The translations under genes were made by a program, and so were the position numbers. The notes below the pieces were generated by a model that was not told the origin of the DNA, searched no databases, and saw nothing but the letters and a program-made list of their open reading frames with translations. 64,000 bases of DNA from Acinetobacter sp. Marseille-Q1618 (lineage in GTDB: Bacteria > Pseudomonadota > Gammaproteobacteria > Pseudomonadales > Moraxellaceae): NCBI RefSeq assembly GCF_902809855.1, contig NZ_CADDWJ010000002.1, forward strand, positions 1,302,001 to 1,366,000. Direction: 5' to 3'. This document shows positions 19,827 to 29,618 of the stretch, piece by piece. Each line of letters begins with the position of its first letter. Position 1 is the first letter of the stretch.

Positions 19827-20893
19827 ATATAGCCCCTTGCTTTGGATTATGTTTTTGAGGACTAAACTTGTGGTTCAGTCCCTACGAACCGATTTGCTTA
19901 AATAAAAACATTGAAAGTATCAATGTTCCTTGCATTTCAGTCAATGTAATATCTAGTGATAACGACATTTCGCTAGGAAATGATACTATGCTTGCATGAC
20001 TAATCTATTGCGTGATCTACCATATTTGTTTCAAAATTGAAAAAAGTCTTCAGTTTCTAACAAATATAACGACATAAGCAAATAAATAAGTGATGATTTT
20101 GAGGTTTTAAGTTGAATGCTTTACAAGCGATAGGTATTTCTTATTTTTATCTTGTAAGACAAATTCGAGTTAAAACTTGATCTGTGCTCATCAGAGAATA
20201 CAGATTCATCAATTTATAAAGCTAAAATTACAATATAATAGTATAGCAGATTTTGTTTACTAAAGCTTAATTCAAAGCTAAGTTATTATTTCACATTTAA
20301 AGTTTTAAAATAGTCAAGAATTTTTTTCTATAGGGATTCTTAAAGCATTTGTTATTTATATTTTAAAGATACATTTAAAGCTGAATAAAGGATAATGAAG
20401 TAAATATAAACAAAGTTATTAACATAAAATCAATTCAGATAAGCAAAATAACTGGGTAGAACTGACCTTATTTCAAAAAATTCTAAGCGTTGTTAAAAAT
20501 AGTCAAAGCCTTTCTAAGTTGATCCTCATAATTCACCAATAACTATAAACACAATCACAAACTTTAAATTTTTGTTGAAAATATATGCAAAAACAAATAA
20601 TTTGTTGCTAAATATATCAAGTTTAATTTTGTGTAATAAGAGAAAGATATATCAAAAAATAGAGGTTTAAAGTTTATAAAAATTTAATATGTTATATTTA
20701 AATTTTTGTTTTATATCTTGATATTTTTTTATTATTAAATAGTTGATTGGGGTAAACTTTATTTTTACTTGGAAATAATTATAGATAAATGGCTATATAA
20801 TTTCATAATTATTGTTGCTATATTATAAAACGTAAAATCATGTAAAGCGTTAATAGTTACATTTTAGCCATTTTAAAAAATAATGAGGCAGCC
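19827..20893. other. 1.07-kb AT-rich intergenic region with no gene seen
   Basis: Between the divergent icd and histidine-kinase genes I find no convincing coding frame on either strand; the longest readings are a few tens of codons without ribosome sites. The stretch is strongly AT-rich, especially 20390-20890. It must hold the icd promoter (left side) and the kinase promoter (right side). I see no clear tRNA, small RNA terminator or repeat array. It could be the remains of a lost gene. Confidence 0.6.
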
Positions 20894-22174
20894 ATGAGAT
20901 TAAAACTCTTAGAAATGGGGCAGGCTGATAAGCTGAGCGCATGTAAACTATCATTATTGCTTGGTGTATTAAATCCACAAAACTCTGTTGAGCGATTTTT
21001 ACGCATTTCAAGGAAGTTATTAAATATCGAAAAAGCGGTGATTTCGTTCGTGGATGAACCTTATGTTTGGTATTCTACTCAGAATGAATTTAAAGCTTTT
21101 CAAGCTAGCCCAGAGGCAAACCTACATTTTTATTTTAATAACCAAAAAATAATAGATTCATCTCATGAAAATTATGCAAAATTTTCACAACATATCGTCA
21201 AGATTGGGGTAGATCATCAACGCATTGTTTGTTTTGATTTAAGAAAAGATGAACACACTTCATTTGGGCATGTCACTTTTTTTGATGATCATGATGCTGA
21301 ACTTGATCAAGAATGCTATGTCTTTGTACAAGATATTATTCAAGGTTTGATTAAAGCCATTGAAACACATGCAGAATATGAAGAATTAAAAGAACGCTAT
21401 GAACAACAATTGGCATTAAATTTTAGTAAAACTAAATTTTTCCAAATTATTGCGCATGATCTAAGAGCTCCATTTCATGGTTTGCTTGGTTTTTCAGAAG
21501 TTTTGTCGCAAGAGCGTGATAGTTTGGATGATGCCAGCGTAAAAAATATTGCCGAATATTTATATGATACGGCTCAATCAACTTATAACTTATTAGAAAA
21601 TTTACTGAATTGGGCAATGGCAGAAGGTGGACGTTTTGTCTATCACCCAATTAATTTTAAACTTAAACAAAGTTCTAAAATTGTATTTGATGTTTTAAAT
21701 AGCCTTGCGATTAATAAAAATATTCGCCTCATCGATGATATTTCAGATGAACTAAAAGTCTGTGGCGATATCAATATGATCACCTCAGTATTGCAGAATC
21801 TTGTGTCGAATGCGCTTAAATTTACACGTGTCGATGGAACAGGATATGTACGTATGTCGGCAAGACCGATCAGTCAAGGTGTGGAAATTCTGATTCAGGA
21901 TACAGGTTTGGGCATGACCGAAGCTCAGATGCAGAGTATCTTTGAACCTGAGCTCAATGCAAGCTTTAAAGGAACAGCAGGTGAAAAAGGTACAGGTTTA
22001 GGTTTGGTATTGTGTAAGCGTTTTGTTGATTTAAACCAGGGGACGATTTCTGTCACTTCAAAAATGGGGGAAGGGACAACATTTAAAGTCATACTGCCTG
22101 AAGCTAAAAATGTTCATCAAGCTTTGGTGACTGAGCAACGTGCAGCGCAAGAAATGAATCCTGTGGTAAATTAA
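20894..22174 (+). CDS. Soluble sensor histidine kinase (orphan)
   Basis: A 426-residue kinase without membrane helices. Residues 1-165 look like a GAF-type sensor domain (SVERFLRISRKLLNIEKAVISFVDEP is the usual entry to such domains), followed by a short coiled linker. The HisKA domain carries the phospho-acceptor His188 in IIAHDLRAP. The ATPase domain shows the N box NLVSNALKFT, G1 DTGLGM and G2 GTGLGLVL. No response regulator lies beside it, so its partner is elsewhere. The ATG follows GAGGCAG. The signal sensed is unknown. Confidence 0.9.
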   Translation: MRLKLLEMGQADKLSACKLSLLLGVLNPQNSVERFLRISRKLLNIEKAVISFVDEPYVWYSTQNEFKAFQASPEANLHFYFNNQKIIDSSHENYAKFSQHIVKIGVDHQRIVCFDLRKDEHTSFGHVTFFDDHDAELDQECYVFVQDIIQGLIKAIETHAEYEELKERYEQQLALNFSKTKFFQIIAHDLRAPFHGLLGFSEVLSQERDSLDDASVKNIAEYLYDTAQSTYNLLENLLNWAMAEGGRFVYHPINFKLKQSSKIVFDVLNSLAINKNIRLIDDISDELKVCGDINMITSVLQNLVSNALKFTRVDGTGYVRMSARPISQGVEILIQDTGLGMTEAQMQSIFEPELNASFKGTAGEKGTGLGLVLCKRFVDLNQGTISVTSKMGEGTTFKVILPEAKNVHQALVTEQRAAQEMNPVVN

Positions 22175-22316
22175 AGCTTAAGCAAGGTTTCTCTTGGTTT
22201 CATGAGAAATTTTTGCAATGCCACTCTAAGCTAAATAATAATTAAAATATTGCCCCTAAACTTATTTGTACCTGTTATAAATATAAGCGTTAATTCAAAG
22301 TATAGGCTCTTTTCCG

Positions 22317-25067
22317 ATGAACGCTGAGCAGTTGCAAAAAACCTTACGTGCAAGTCAGTACGCAGAACAAGTATTAAGTTTACATCCAGCTTTTTTAGAA
22401 CAAGATTACGCGCTAGATCAGTTTCAGTGTTCGCTTACAACGGAAAAGATTCATCAACTCGTACAAGAAACTTTGGCTGATCTTACAGATGAAACCCAAT
22501 GGATGAAAGCCATTCGTATTTTACGTGCACGGTTAATGTTTCGTTGGATTTGGCAAGATGCCAATCAACTCACTGATGTTGTGACGTTGACCCAAGAATT
22601 GTCGGATTTTGCTGATGCCAGTATTAACGCTGCCAAGGATTTTGCACGCATTCCGTTGCTGGCGAAACATGGCGAACCGATGGGTTACAACGGAAAAGTG
22701 CAAGACTTAATTGTGATTGCCATGGGGAAATTAGGCGCACAAGAGCTGAATTTATCCAGTGATATTGATCTAATTTTTGCCTTTGATGAACAAGGTGAAA
22801 CTAATGGTCGTAAGTGTATAGATGTACAGCAATTTTGTATCCTGTGGGGGCAAAAGCTGATTTATTTACTGGAACACATTACCGCAGATGGTTTTGTATT
22901 CCGTGTTGATATGCGTCTTCGTCCTTGGGGGGATGGTTCGGCACTAGCCATTAGTCATGTCGCTTTGGAAAAATATCTTAGTCAGCATGGACGAGAATGG
23001 GAGCGCTATGCATGGATTAAGGCACGGGTTGTTTCTGGAGGTAAAGAGGGTGATGATTTATTAGAAATGACCCGTCCTTTCGTGTTCCGTAAATATGTCG
23101 ATTACACTGCTTTTGAAGCGATGCGTGAAATGAAAGCCATGATCGAAAGGGAAGTGGCACGTCGTAATATTTCAGATGATATAAAACTTGGTGCAGGCGG
23201 AATTCGTGAAGTTGAGTTTATTGTTCAAGTCTTTCAGTTAATTTATGGTGGTTCAAAATTAGAGCTACAAGATCGTCAATGTTTAGTAAGTTTGCAGCAT
23301 TTAGGTGAAGTGGGGCTACTCGATGAGCAAGCCGTGATTGATTTAGAAGATGCGTATTTGTTTTTACGCCGTTTAGAACATGCCATTCAAGCTTTAAATG
23401 ACCAACAAACTCAGTCTTTACCGACAGAAATTGATTTGCGTAAGAGGATTATTGAAACTTTGGGCTTTGCCACATGGCAACAGTTTCTTGACGTTTTAAA
23501 TGAAAAACGCAGTAAAGTCATTTATCAGTTTGAGCATTTAATTAAAGAAAAAGGACATGATTCTCCTTCAGAAAACTTTAGCCAACTGGAACAGCAATTG
23601 GATGATGTGCTTGATGAGCATGCTAAAAACTTAATTCATGAATTTTGGTATGGGCATGCCATTAAAAAACTGCCCGCCAAAGCAGTACAACGTTTAAAAG
23701 AATTTTGGCCACATTTGATCGAAGCCGTTTTACAGTCTGACAAACCGCAAATGGCATTGGTGCGCTTAATGCCACTGGTAGAATCGGTAATGCGCCGTAC
23801 TGTGTATTTGGTGATGTTGATTGAAAGCAAAGGGGCATTGCAACGCTTAGTTAAAATGGCGACAGTAAGTCCATGGATTTGTGAGGAGCTCACCCATTAT
23901 CCTGTATTGCTAGATGAATTTTTATCCATGGATTTTGAATTACCCAAACGCAAAGATTTGGAAGATTCGCTTCGTCAGCAATTATTGCGCATTGAAATTG
24001 ATCAAGTCGAAGATCAAATGCGAGTGTTACGTTTATTTAAAAAATCCAATGTGTTAACCGTTGCTGCCAGTGATGTACTTGCCGAAAGTCCTCTCATGAA
24101 AGTATCGGATGCTTTGACCGATATTGCCGAAGTTTCTGTGATCGCCACTTTAAATTTAGCCTATCAAATGGTGGCAAAACGACATGGTTATCCTTTGGAT
24201 GCAGAAGGGCAACGTTGTTCACTGGATCACATTGCTTTTGCAGTCATTGGTTATGGCAAAGTGGGGGGGATAGAACTAGGTTATGGCTCTGATTTAGATT
24301 TGGTCTTTATTCACTATATGGATGAACAAGCCGATACCGATGGTCAGAAAGTTATTAGCGGTTTTGAGTTTGCCATGCGTGTAGCACAAAAGTTTATGTC
24401 ACTGATGACCACGCAAACTTTAGATGGACGGGTTTATGAAGTCGATACACGTTTACGCCCTTCAGGTGAGGCAGGATTACTGGTCACAAGCTTAAAAGCA
24501 TTTGAACAATATCAACTCAAAAGTGCTTGGGTGTGGGAACATCAAGCGATTGTACGTGCTCGCTCAATTGCAGGTGAAACCACACTACGAGCAAAGTTTG
24601 AAGAATTACGTTGTAGGATTCTAACTTTGCCTAGAGAAGAGCAATCTGTTCGCCAAGAAGTACTCAATATGCGTCAAAAAATGAAAGATCATCTTGGTTC
24701 TTCTAAAGAGCAGAAAAAAGATGGAATTTTTCACTTAAAACAAGACGCAGGTGGTATCGTTGATATAGAATTTATGGCACAGTATGTGGTGTTAGCCTGG
24801 AGTGGGACGAATCCTGATCTCGCCCATTATTCCGACAATGTTAGAATTCTTGAGGATGCCGCAAAGGCAGGTTGCTTATCCAGTGACGATGTATCCGCTT
24901 TGATTCAAGCTTATCTCAGTGAACGCGCCGAGAGCCATCGCTTAGCCCTTGCAAACCATAATATGCAAGTCAGTGCAGCCGATTGGCACGATACCCGAGA
25001 GGTCGTTTGCAAGTTGTGGCAAAGATTAATTGATCCAACAGCGACTTTCGCTTTGGAAAGTGAATAA
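22317..25067 (+). CDS. glnE: Bifunctional glutamine synthetase adenylyltransferase/deadenylylase
   Basis: A 916-residue enzyme that adenylylates and deadenylylates glutamine synthetase to match its activity to nitrogen status. Both nucleotidyltransferase domains are present: the N-terminal deadenylylase (GKLGAQELNLSSDIDL, near residue 138) and the C-terminal adenylylase (GKVGGIELGYGSDLDLVF, near 650), each followed by its helical region with LGAGGIREVEFIVQ and QDAGGIVDIEFMAQ. The length is close to E. coli GlnE. ilvE follows 26 bases after the stop with no terminator between, so they may be co-transcribed. Confidence 0.97.
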   Translation: MNAEQLQKTLRASQYAEQVLSLHPAFLEQDYALDQFQCSLTTEKIHQLVQETLADLTDETQWMKAIRILRARLMFRWIWQDANQLTDVVTLTQELSDFADASINAAKDFARIPLLAKHGEPMGYNGKVQDLIVIAMGKLGAQELNLSSDIDLIFAFDEQGETNGRKCIDVQQFCILWGQKLIYLLEHITADGFVFRVDMRLRPWGDGSALAISHVALEKYLSQHGREWERYAWIKARVVSGGKEGDDLLEMTRPFVFRKYVDYTAFEAMREMKAMIEREVARRNISDDIKLGAGGIREVEFIVQVFQLIYGGSKLELQDRQCLVSLQHLGEVGLLDEQAVIDLEDAYLFLRRLEHAIQALNDQQTQSLPTEIDLRKRIIETLGFATWQQFLDVLNEKRSKVIYQFEHLIKEKGHDSPSENFSQLEQQLDDVLDEHAKNLIHEFWYGHAIKKLPAKAVQRLKEFWPHLIEAVLQSDKPQMALVRLMPLVESVMRRTVYLVMLIESKGALQRLVKMATVSPWICEELTHYPVLLDEFLSMDFELPKRKDLEDSLRQQLLRIEIDQVEDQMRVLRLFKKSNVLTVAASDVLAESPLMKVSDALTDIAEVSVIATLNLAYQMVAKRHGYPLDAEGQRCSLDHIAFAVIGYGKVGGIELGYGSDLDLVFIHYMDEQADTDGQKVISGFEFAMRVAQKFMSLMTTQTLDGRVYEVDTRLRPSGEAGLLVTSLKAFEQYQLKSAWVWEHQAIVRARSIAGETTLRAKFEELRCRILTLPREEQSVRQEVLNMRQKMKDHLGSSKEQKKDGIFHLKQDAGGIVDIEFMAQYVVLAWSGTNPDLAHYSDNVRILEDAAKAGCLSSDDVSALIQAYLSERAESHRLALANHNMQVSAADWHDTREVVCKLWQRLIDPTATFALESE

Positions 25068-25093
25068 TTGTGTAAAAATTTGGAGTGTGTGCC

Positions 25094-26020
25094 ATGAATT
25101 TGGCTGATCGTGATGGTTTTATTTGGCAAGATGGACAATTGGTTGACTGGCGTGAAGCAAAAACTCACGTCTTAACGCATACATTACATTATAGTATGGG
25201 TGTGTTTGAGGGTGTCCGTGCCTACGAAACTCCGAATGGAACGGCTATTTTCCGTTTAAAAGAACACACAAAGCGTTTATTAAATTCTGCAAAAATTTAT
25301 CAAATGAAAGTTCCATTTGATCAAGCAGCATTAGAACAAGCTCAAATCGATGTGGTTCGTGAAAATAAATTAGCATCTTGCTATTTGCGTCCAATTATTT
25401 TTATTGGTTCAGAAAAGCTCGGGATCGCAGCAACAGACAATACTATTCATGCAGTGGTTGCGGCATGGAGCTGGGGTGCTTACCTTGGTGAAGAAGCAAT
25501 GGCGAAAGGTATTCGTGTTAAAACCTCGTCATTTACACATCATCATCCAAACGTGACCATGTGTAAAGCAAAAGCATCAGGTAACTACACCTTATCTATT
25601 CTTGCGCATCAAGAAGTTGCACACTCAGGCTATGATGAAGCAATGCTTTTAGATCCACAAGGGTATGTATGTCAAGGTTCTGGCGAAAATGTATTCTTGG
25701 TACGTGATGGCGTGATTCATACGCCTGATATCGCTGGTGGTGCATTAGATGGGATTACCCGTCAAACGATCATTACCATTGCCAAAGATTTAGGCTATGA
25801 AGTGGTTGAACGTCGTATTACGCGTGATGAATTCTATATCGCTGATGAAGCATTCTTCACAGGTACAGCGGCAGAAGTTACTCCAATCCGTGAATATGAT
25901 GATCGTCAAATTGGTGAAGGGGTTCGTGGTCCAATCACTACTGAAATCCAAAAAGCTTACTTTGATGCTGTTCAAGGAAAAAATCCTAAATATGCAGACT
26001 GGTTAACTTACGTAAAATAA
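25094..26020 (+). CDS. ilvE: Branched-chain amino acid aminotransferase
   Basis: A 308-residue class IV PLP aminotransferase that makes leucine, isoleucine and valine from their 2-oxo acids with glutamate. The PLP lysine is K160 in AKASGNY, the same number as in E. coli IlvE; FEGVRAYET, YLRPIIFIG and EVTPIREYDDRQIG are also family blocks. ATG 25094 is chosen because GGAG at 25082-25085 is well spaced; an upstream in-frame GTG overlaps that site. ilvE marks the left border of the lipooligosaccharide outer-core locus in Acinetobacter. Confidence 0.97.
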   Translation: MNLADRDGFIWQDGQLVDWREAKTHVLTHTLHYSMGVFEGVRAYETPNGTAIFRLKEHTKRLLNSAKIYQMKVPFDQAALEQAQIDVVRENKLASCYLRPIIFIGSEKLGIAATDNTIHAVVAAWSWGAYLGEEAMAKGIRVKTSSFTHHHPNVTMCKAKASGNYTLSILAHQEVAHSGYDEAMLLDPQGYVCQGSGENVFLVRDGVIHTPDIAGGALDGITRQTIITIAKDLGYEVVERRITRDEFYIADEAFFTGTAAEVTPIREYDDRQIGEGVRGPITTEIQKAYFDAVQGKNPKYADWLTYVK

Positions 26021-26036
26021 GTTGATCGGTTAAGAT

Positions 26037-26068
26037 GAAAAGGCGAAGCTTAAGTTTCGCCTTTTTTG
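26037..26068 (+). terminator. Terminator of ilvE
   Basis: Stem AGGCGAA (26041-26047) with TTCGCCT (26056-26062), flanked by AAA and followed by a run of T, lies 20 bases after the ilvE stop. It separates the housekeeping gene from the glycan locus. Confidence 0.9.
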
Positions 26069-26108
26069 TTTTTGAATGCTTAAGATTAAGTAAATTGAAG
26101 GATGTTTT

Positions 26109-27011
26109 ATGCATATTGTCTATGTTAGTGATGGAAAAGCAGGACATCGCTCTCAAGCGATAGGGCTGTTTAAGGCAATGCAAAGACAATCTACACAAAG
26201 CATAACTTTTGAAGAAGTTGCGATTGAAAAATTGGCTATTTTTTCATTAGTAATGGGAATTTTTAAGCAATCAGTTCAAGAGATTGAACGCATACCAGAT
26301 TATATTTTTGGTGTGGGGAGTCATACGCAGCTTCGAGTGTTACTGTTAGGCAAAGTCTATAAAAATGCCAAAACTGTGATTTTGATGAAACCCAATTTTC
26401 CATTTTCTTGGTTTGATTTTGCCGTGATTCCTGAACACGATGAAGTACAAGCATCGGAATGTGTCATTGTGACACAAGGCGCATTAAATCCCATTGTAAA
26501 TGAAGCTCGGCATCAGGCTAATCGTATTTTGATTGCATTAGGTGGCTCATCGAAACGGCATCAATGGAATGAGCAGAAAGTTTTAACTGCTATTCAAAAT
26601 ATTGTGCAAAACGTTACTCAAAGTCATCCTGATGCCGAAATTATACTGACTAGTTCACGCCGTACTCCAAATGAGTTTTTAACACATTTACAGCAGCATG
26701 ATTTTGCAGAAAAGTTGCAAATTTTCCCTGTCGAGCACACTCCCCAAGGTTGGATTTTTGAGGAAATGCAATTAGCTGAAGCAGTTTGGGTGACGGAAGA
26801 TAGTGTTTCAATGATTTATGAGGCATTAACTGCAGGTTGTAAAGTTGGTGTGATTAAGATAGATCGGTTGAAAGAGGATCGGATTACACAGTCGGTAGAT
26901 CAGGCTGTAGCAAAGAAACTCATTGCAACACAGGCACATTTGTCACAATTACCAACTGCACAGACTTTTAAAGAAGCAGATCGTGTGGCAACATATCTTT
27001 TAGCAAAATAA
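26109..27011 (+). CDS. ELM1/GtrOC1-family putative glycosyltransferase
   Basis: A 300-residue protein of the mitochondrial-fission-ELM1 family, a GT-B-like fold. Visible parts are the N-terminal GKAGHRSQAIGL (about 10-21), a central GGSSKRHQW nucleotide-binding-like segment, and VTEDSVSMIYEALTAG near residue 230, which is the acceptor/donor loop shared with GT-B enzymes. In Acinetobacter this is the first gene of the outer-core locus (called gtrOC1 in OCL types). AAGGA precedes the ATG. It probably adds a sugar to the inner core on the cytoplasmic face; the sugar is unknown. Confidence 0.85.
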   Translation: MHIVYVSDGKAGHRSQAIGLFKAMQRQSTQSITFEEVAIEKLAIFSLVMGIFKQSVQEIERIPDYIFGVGSHTQLRVLLLGKVYKNAKTVILMKPNFPFSWFDFAVIPEHDEVQASECVIVTQGALNPIVNEARHQANRILIALGGSSKRHQWNEQKVLTAIQNIVQNVTQSHPDAEIILTSSRRTPNEFLTHLQQHDFAEKLQIFPVEHTPQGWIFEEMQLAEAVWVTEDSVSMIYEALTAGCKVGVIKIDRLKEDRITQSVDQAVAKKLIATQAHLSQLPTAQTFKEADRVATYLLAK

Positions 27012-27023
27012 CTGGTTGTCACC

Positions 27024-27830
27024 GTGATTTATATACTCATTTTACTGTTGGTTCCGATGATTGCATTCAGCATGAAATATGCATGGTGGAAGCCCGCTGT
27101 AGATTGGAAACGTCCACGCGTACTGATGTATCACATGGTACGTGAACATATTGATGGTGCGAAATTTAATAAATTACGAGTTAAACCAGCTGAGTTTGAA
27201 AAACAAGTAGCTTGGATGAAAGCTGAAGGTTTCCACTTTGTGACCATGCAGGAATTGGTTGAAAATTGGGGTAAACATCCTGAAAAAACCGTAGCCATTA
27301 CATTTGATGATGGTTACCTAGATAATCTAGAAAATGCTTATCCAATTTTAGAAAAGTATCAAGCTAAAGCAACAATTTACGTGGTTGTAGATCGTCATGA
27401 CCGAGATTGGTCAACTTATAAAAAAGCGCATCATAATAGTGGTGAATTGGCACGTGAACCGAAACTCAACGATCAGCAAGTGCAATTTTTGGCACAAAGT
27501 GGTGTGGTAGAAATTGGTTCACATACTTTGACCCATGCTAATTTAGATAAGCTTGATGCGGTTGCATGTTTGAGTGAGTTGCTAGATTCAAAACAACTAT
27601 TGGAACAGTTGATTGGGAAATCTGTGAACAGTTTTGCTTACCCCTTTGGAATTTATTCACAACGTGATGTTGATTTTGCACAACAGGTTGGTTATAGCAA
27701 TGCCGTGACCACCAACGAAGGCATTGATGGTATAAATCCTGATTTTATGCAATTACAACGGATTAAAATTAGTGGTAAAGATTCAATGTTTGTAGTGAAA
27801 TTACGGTTGAAGCTGGGTAAACGCGCTTAA
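27024..27830 (+). CDS. Polysaccharide deacetylase (NodB/Pda1-like)
   Basis: A 268-residue carbohydrate esterase family 4 protein that removes N-acetyl groups from glycans. Residues 2-17 form a membrane anchor. The NodB domain shows TFDDGY with D95 and D96, and SHTLTH with H167 and H171 as metal ligands; FAYPFG follows. The only start that keeps the anchor is GTG 27024, with a weak ribosome site. It is 12 bases behind the GtrOC1-type gene, the same pair found at the start of known outer-core loci, where it probably deacetylates a core GlcNAc. Confidence 0.9.
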   Translation: MIYILILLLVPMIAFSMKYAWWKPAVDWKRPRVLMYHMVREHIDGAKFNKLRVKPAEFEKQVAWMKAEGFHFVTMQELVENWGKHPEKTVAITFDDGYLDNLENAYPILEKYQAKATIYVVVDRHDRDWSTYKKAHHNSGELAREPKLNDQQVQFLAQSGVVEIGSHTLTHANLDKLDAVACLSELLDSKQLLEQLIGKSVNSFAYPFGIYSQRDVDFAQQVGYSNAVTTNEGIDGINPDFMQLQRIKISGKDSMFVVKLRLKLGKRA

Positions 27831-27843
27831 TTTTCATAAACAA

Positions 27844-28641
27844 TTATTTGTGTTGATTAAAGGCTTTTCTTGGATGCAGTAAGTAAAGCCATAATTTATA
27901 AACGATATTGTTTAAGGTATTCAGCTTCACTACAGGATTGATTTGTAGGCGATAATGGTTTTTATTGACTACTGAGGTATCTGCATTTATGTAAATTAAT
28001 CCCAATTCACTGGCAAAACGTTCATAACGGTATTTATACGCTTGAGTTTGAATGATTTTTTCAATGGCGAGGGAGTAGGGCACTGGTCCAGTTGTATTCA
28101 GTACCCCTTTACGTCCGACATGATATCTCATTGGGGTATAGTGGTGTATACGAAAATTGACTTCATCAATGACTGCTTTTAAAAAGGGCGAATGCGGTTT
28201 AGCAATAATATTCCATTGTTGATATTCTCCATTTTTTAAAGACTTTAAATGTTTATTTATGCCATAACCTTGATATTGTTGTCCGGCTTCATTTTCCCAA
28301 CCACAGATAATAAACTCATCATCATGATGTAAAATTTCATCGAACGGTACAGCACAAGAACTTTTTAAATCAAGATAAACGCCACCTTCTTGATACATGA
28401 GTAAATAGCGGAAAAAATCAGAACGTGCGGCAGCATAATTTTCATTAATTAATAAATAGGTGTCTAAAGTTTCCTGACCATAATGTTGTTGGATATATTT
28501 TAGAATTTGAGTTTCATCATATAAGCGATATTCCCAATTTGGATTACGTTGACGTAATTCATGCACTGATGCTTTGATATTGTCAGGGATATTCACTTCA
28601 CCTTGTAAATAAATTTGGTGAATAATTTTAGGAATCGACAT
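27844..28641 (-). CDS. Glycosyltransferase family 32 protein
   Basis: A 265-residue enzyme of the GT32 (OCH1-like sugar-transfer) type. It starts IPKIIHQIYLQG and holds the core ARSDFFRYLLMYQEGGVYLDLK (about residues 72-93 in two halves), where the DxD-like element reads DLK; the same replacement occurs in other bacterial GT32 proteins. The C-terminal TTGPVPYS is also usual. It is the last gene of a three-gene minus-strand block. The donor sugar and acceptor are unknown. Confidence 0.85.
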   Translation of the reverse strand: MSIPKIIHQIYLQGEVNIPDNIKASVHELRQRNPNWEYRLYDETQILKYIQQHYGQETLDTYLLINENYAAARSDFFRYLLMYQEGGVYLDLKSSCAVPFDEILHHDDEFIICGWENEAGQQYQGYGINKHLKSLKNGEYQQWNIIAKPHSPFLKAVIDEVNFRIHHYTPMRYHVGRKGVLNTTGPVPYSLAIEKIIQTQAYKYRYERFASELGLIYINADTSVVNKNHYRLQINPVVKLNTLNNIVYKLWLYLLHPRKAFNQHK

Positions 28642-28683
28642 ATCGAATACTCAGATAATAAGTAAAGAATCAGACATTGTAAT

Positions 28684-29616
28684 TTATCGTGGACGTCGAA
28701 CATGGTCGAGTTGGGCAAAGTAACTTTTTAGAAACTCAGCACGACTTGCCCACCATTTTTCAGGATTACGTTTGGCAAGTACATAGAAAAAAAACTCTTT
28801 GAGAGTTTTTTGATCTCGTACTTTTAAACTTTTCCAATAGGTAGACAAGGCTTTCTTTTTTAATAGATTTTTTTGATTTTCACCCAGTTGGTGCGTATTT
28901 AAAAAATCATAAATAGTCAAAAACATGTCATGATGTTGTTGATTAAGATTTTGTGATAAACGATTATTACCGCGTTTTGTTTTAGTTTCTTCTTCATCTA
29001 AAATCACAAAAACTGTAGCTGTTTCGGTAAATAACAGCTTTTGTGCAACCGCACCCAATTCTAAAGCCAAAGACTCATCTTGAATAAATAAACTTGAGTT
29101 GCAGCCTTGTGATTTTTGCCAAAGCTCTTTTGAGCACATCACACACATTTCCATAATATTGTGTTGAATCATATAGGTGAGTGGCTGTTCAATGCTGAGT
29201 GTATCCATTTGTGGATACTGATTAATTTCTGCTAAGTTATGGATCTTGACTTTATTTCCATAAAATAAATCACAGCTTTCAGTCTGCATCTGCGTAACGA
29301 TTTGTTTAAGTCGGTTGGGTGCAAGCACATCATCTGCATCCATAAAAAACAGATAATCACCTTGCGCAGCATTGCCACCTTGATTTAGACGATTGGCAGG
29401 ACCTTTATTATCTGTATTCGGGATAACTTTAACTTTAGGATATTGTTGTTGTAATTGTTGTGAGAATTCAGCCCAATTTGGATCAGTTGAGGCATCATCT
29501 ACCACAATGACTTCTAACAGTTCAGGCAAATCTGGTTGTAGAGATTCGATGGTTCTTTGTAAAAGTAAACCTTTATTAAAATGGGTCAAAACAACCGAAA
29601 TAGAAACTGTAGGCAT
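28684..29616 (-). CDS. Glycosyltransferase family 2 protein
   Basis: A 310-residue GT-A enzyme. The N-terminus is SISVVLTHFNKG, VVDDAS follows near residue 38, and the metal-binding DxD is MDADD near residue 94. The C-terminal half is helical and basic, with no membrane helix, so it works on the cytoplasmic side. Its start is two bases from the stop of the upstream ParB-like gene, which points to coupled translation. Family 2 is too broad to predict the sugar. Confidence 0.88.
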   Translation of the reverse strand: MPTVSISVVLTHFNKGLLLQRTIESLQPDLPELLEVIVVDDASTDPNWAEFSQQLQQQYPKVKVIPNTDNKGPANRLNQGGNAAQGDYLFFMDADDVLAPNRLKQIVTQMQTESCDLFYGNKVKIHNLAEINQYPQMDTLSIEQPLTYMIQHNIMEMCVMCSKELWQKSQGCNSSLFIQDESLALELGAVAQKLLFTETATVFVILDEEETKTKRGNNRLSQNLNQQHHDMFLTIYDFLNTHQLGENQKNLLKKKALSTYWKSLKVRDQKTLKEFFFYVLAKRNPEKWWASRAEFLKSYFAQLDHVRRPR

Positions 29617-29618
29617 AT

